NCBI GenBank assembly: GCA_949316235.1
Contig: OX438753.1
Location: 17,156,496-17,220,495, forward strand
Direction: 5' to 3'
Length of the DNA stretch: 64,000 bases
Source of the DNA: Oegoconia quadripuncta
Taxonomy: Eukaryota > Arthropoda > Insecta > Lepidoptera > Autostichidae
A model generated the notes under the pieces. That model was not told the DNA's origin, did not search any database, and was given only the letters and a program-made list of their open reading frames with translations. How positions within the stretch are numbered: the first letter of the stretch is position 1; the number at the start of each line of letters is the position of its first letter. Positions 62,760-64,000 of the stretch are shown one piece after another. Both the position numbers and the translations under genes were made by a program.

Positions 62760-64000
62760 TGCTGTCATGTATTTTTCTGGTTTTAAAATACTTAAACAGT
62801 TATTTTATCATTACTTTTGTTACGTGAATACTTTGAATTGTTTATTGTTACTTGAACAGGGCATTAAGAAAATTGACAAAGCTGAACACAGTGACAAAAG
62901 TATTATAAATGTTTACTACAATAATGAGGACACTGACTTCTAGCTAACAACTTCTCGAAAATAATTTGTCGAAACACAAATTATACGAGATGACGTTAAA
63001 CTCTGCTAACTAATTAATGATTTCAAGCGATCACTTTGTTATACTGAGAAATTTATTTTTCTTGATATATATGAGATCTTTAGATCTTTTGAAGAGAATA
63101 CTTTACTTGAGAATTCATATCCCTCCTTATAATTAATTAAGTATTTCCCCAATTATCAGAAAAACATCTTCTATTTCTCCGTCCTAAAGTACACTGCTGG
63201 CGGAATGTTTGAGAGCACAAACGACTTGGTTGTTATCCAGATTGATCGGTTTGTGATTTAAAGATGATCATGAGTGAATTAAGGAGGTCCAGATCGGAAC
63301 AGATACCTTAAGAACAGAAACGCTGCAGCTTAGAAGCTTTAGAAATAGCATCAAAATAATCCTATAACTAAGAACTCTATGCGGTCTCCCGATTAAACGA
63401 TGTGATCTTATACATTCGGTTTCTAAAGCGATCTGGGCATATTACATTCACTCTCTGAATGGTCATCATCAAGTCACACTTAGATTAAACCCTGAAAGAG
63501 AACCAAGGCTCCAAATTAACCTAGAATGTATCAAAATGCGGTCGCAAACATTCTGCTGGCAGTAATATCTTACTAAAACCGCCTCCTTTGTTCAATGAAA
63601 ACAGAAATGTTGTGTCCTTCCATACACGTTCGCTACTAACTTACTTCATGAACCAAACAAGGAAAGCATGAAGGAAGGTAAATAAAATTACAGACAGCGC
63701 AGCTCCAGTTCGAAAGAGTCACGCGCGACCATGGTAATGGATTACGTGATCCGAGGAGCTCTATGGACTCTCGGATCACTGACGTCATATTAAGTGGCAC
63801 ATGTGAAGTCCGCATGGTGGTGATCTTGACAATTTTAGATACGATAATAAAATTTCAGCGAATCGTGTTGAAATTTTTATGTTCTCTTAACCTGATACAT
63901 CCCCAGAGCTAATTAATTTAAACAAACTTTTATAAACAATTCGCTTTTCTATGCCATTTCTTAAGAAGAATTTTTCTTTGAAATGACTATGTGTTTTTAC
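62760..64000. other. No supported gene; SINE-A head scrap at 63577-63606
   Basis: AAACCGCCTCCTTTGTTCAATGAAAACAG (63577-63606) looks like the first 30 bp of SINE-A. At 63744-63780 GTGATCCGAG pairs with CTCGGATCAC. Otherwise no frame or repeat recognised. Confidence 0.45.

Overview
The window reads as AT-rich intergenic or intronic DNA of a eukaryote, most probably a moth or butterfly. The evidence is the repeat content: several tRNA-headed SINE families, 5S-rRNA-headed SINEs, and many 5'-truncated tails of RTE-, jockey- and CR1-like LINEs of the kinds that crowd lepidopteran genomes. There is no operon structure and no bacterial signal. Species cannot be named from the sequence alone.

Two mobile elements with intact coding capacity dominate. 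(1) Positions 2896-10069 hold a complete Ty3/gypsy LTR retrotransposon on the + strand. Its two 440-bp LTRs appear identical, it is flanked by a 4-bp target duplication (GAAG), and it has one uninterrupted gag-pol frame (ATG at 4113, stop ending at 8846): SR-rich N-terminus, gag, two CCHC knuckles, protease, RT, RNase H, integrase and GPY module. It has no env or chromodomain. A diverged SINE lies in its leader and a higher-order GGGGCC-containing repeat array in its 3' UTR. (2) Positions about 43240-48100 hold a non-LTR retrotransposon on the - strand with both ORFs open: a 529-aa ORF1 (coiled coil plus a degenerate SGNH-hydrolase-like domain) and a 973-aa ORF2 (EEP endonuclease plus RT). Two older copies of its family sit at 17490-17780 and 60795-61249.

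The rest is a mosaic of dead repeats. SINE family A (CGCCTCCGTGGCTCAATG head) has about 14 copies, family B (GGTGTAGTGG head) about 10, family C (CGTCGGTGGCTGAGCGG head) about 6, and there are two 5S-derived SINEs. The other pieces are RTE, jockey-like and other LINE C-termini and several unclassified interspersed repeats. SINE-A at 14655-15465 is split by a SINE-B-containing insertion, which gives a relative age.

The only good candidate for host coding sequence is a 201-nt putative exon at 23684-23884 (+). It has a strong acceptor and donor and an ATG at 23779 that opens a 35-codon start exon after three tiny uORFs. I do not recognise the protein. Between the repeats lie long AT-rich stretches in which I see no gene; these are listed. 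The most unusual items are the retrotransposon's 3' UTR array and captured SINE, the LINE ORF1 with substituted catalytic motifs, the candidate exon, and several perfect hairpins (58629-58680, 28620-28728, 11259-11400).
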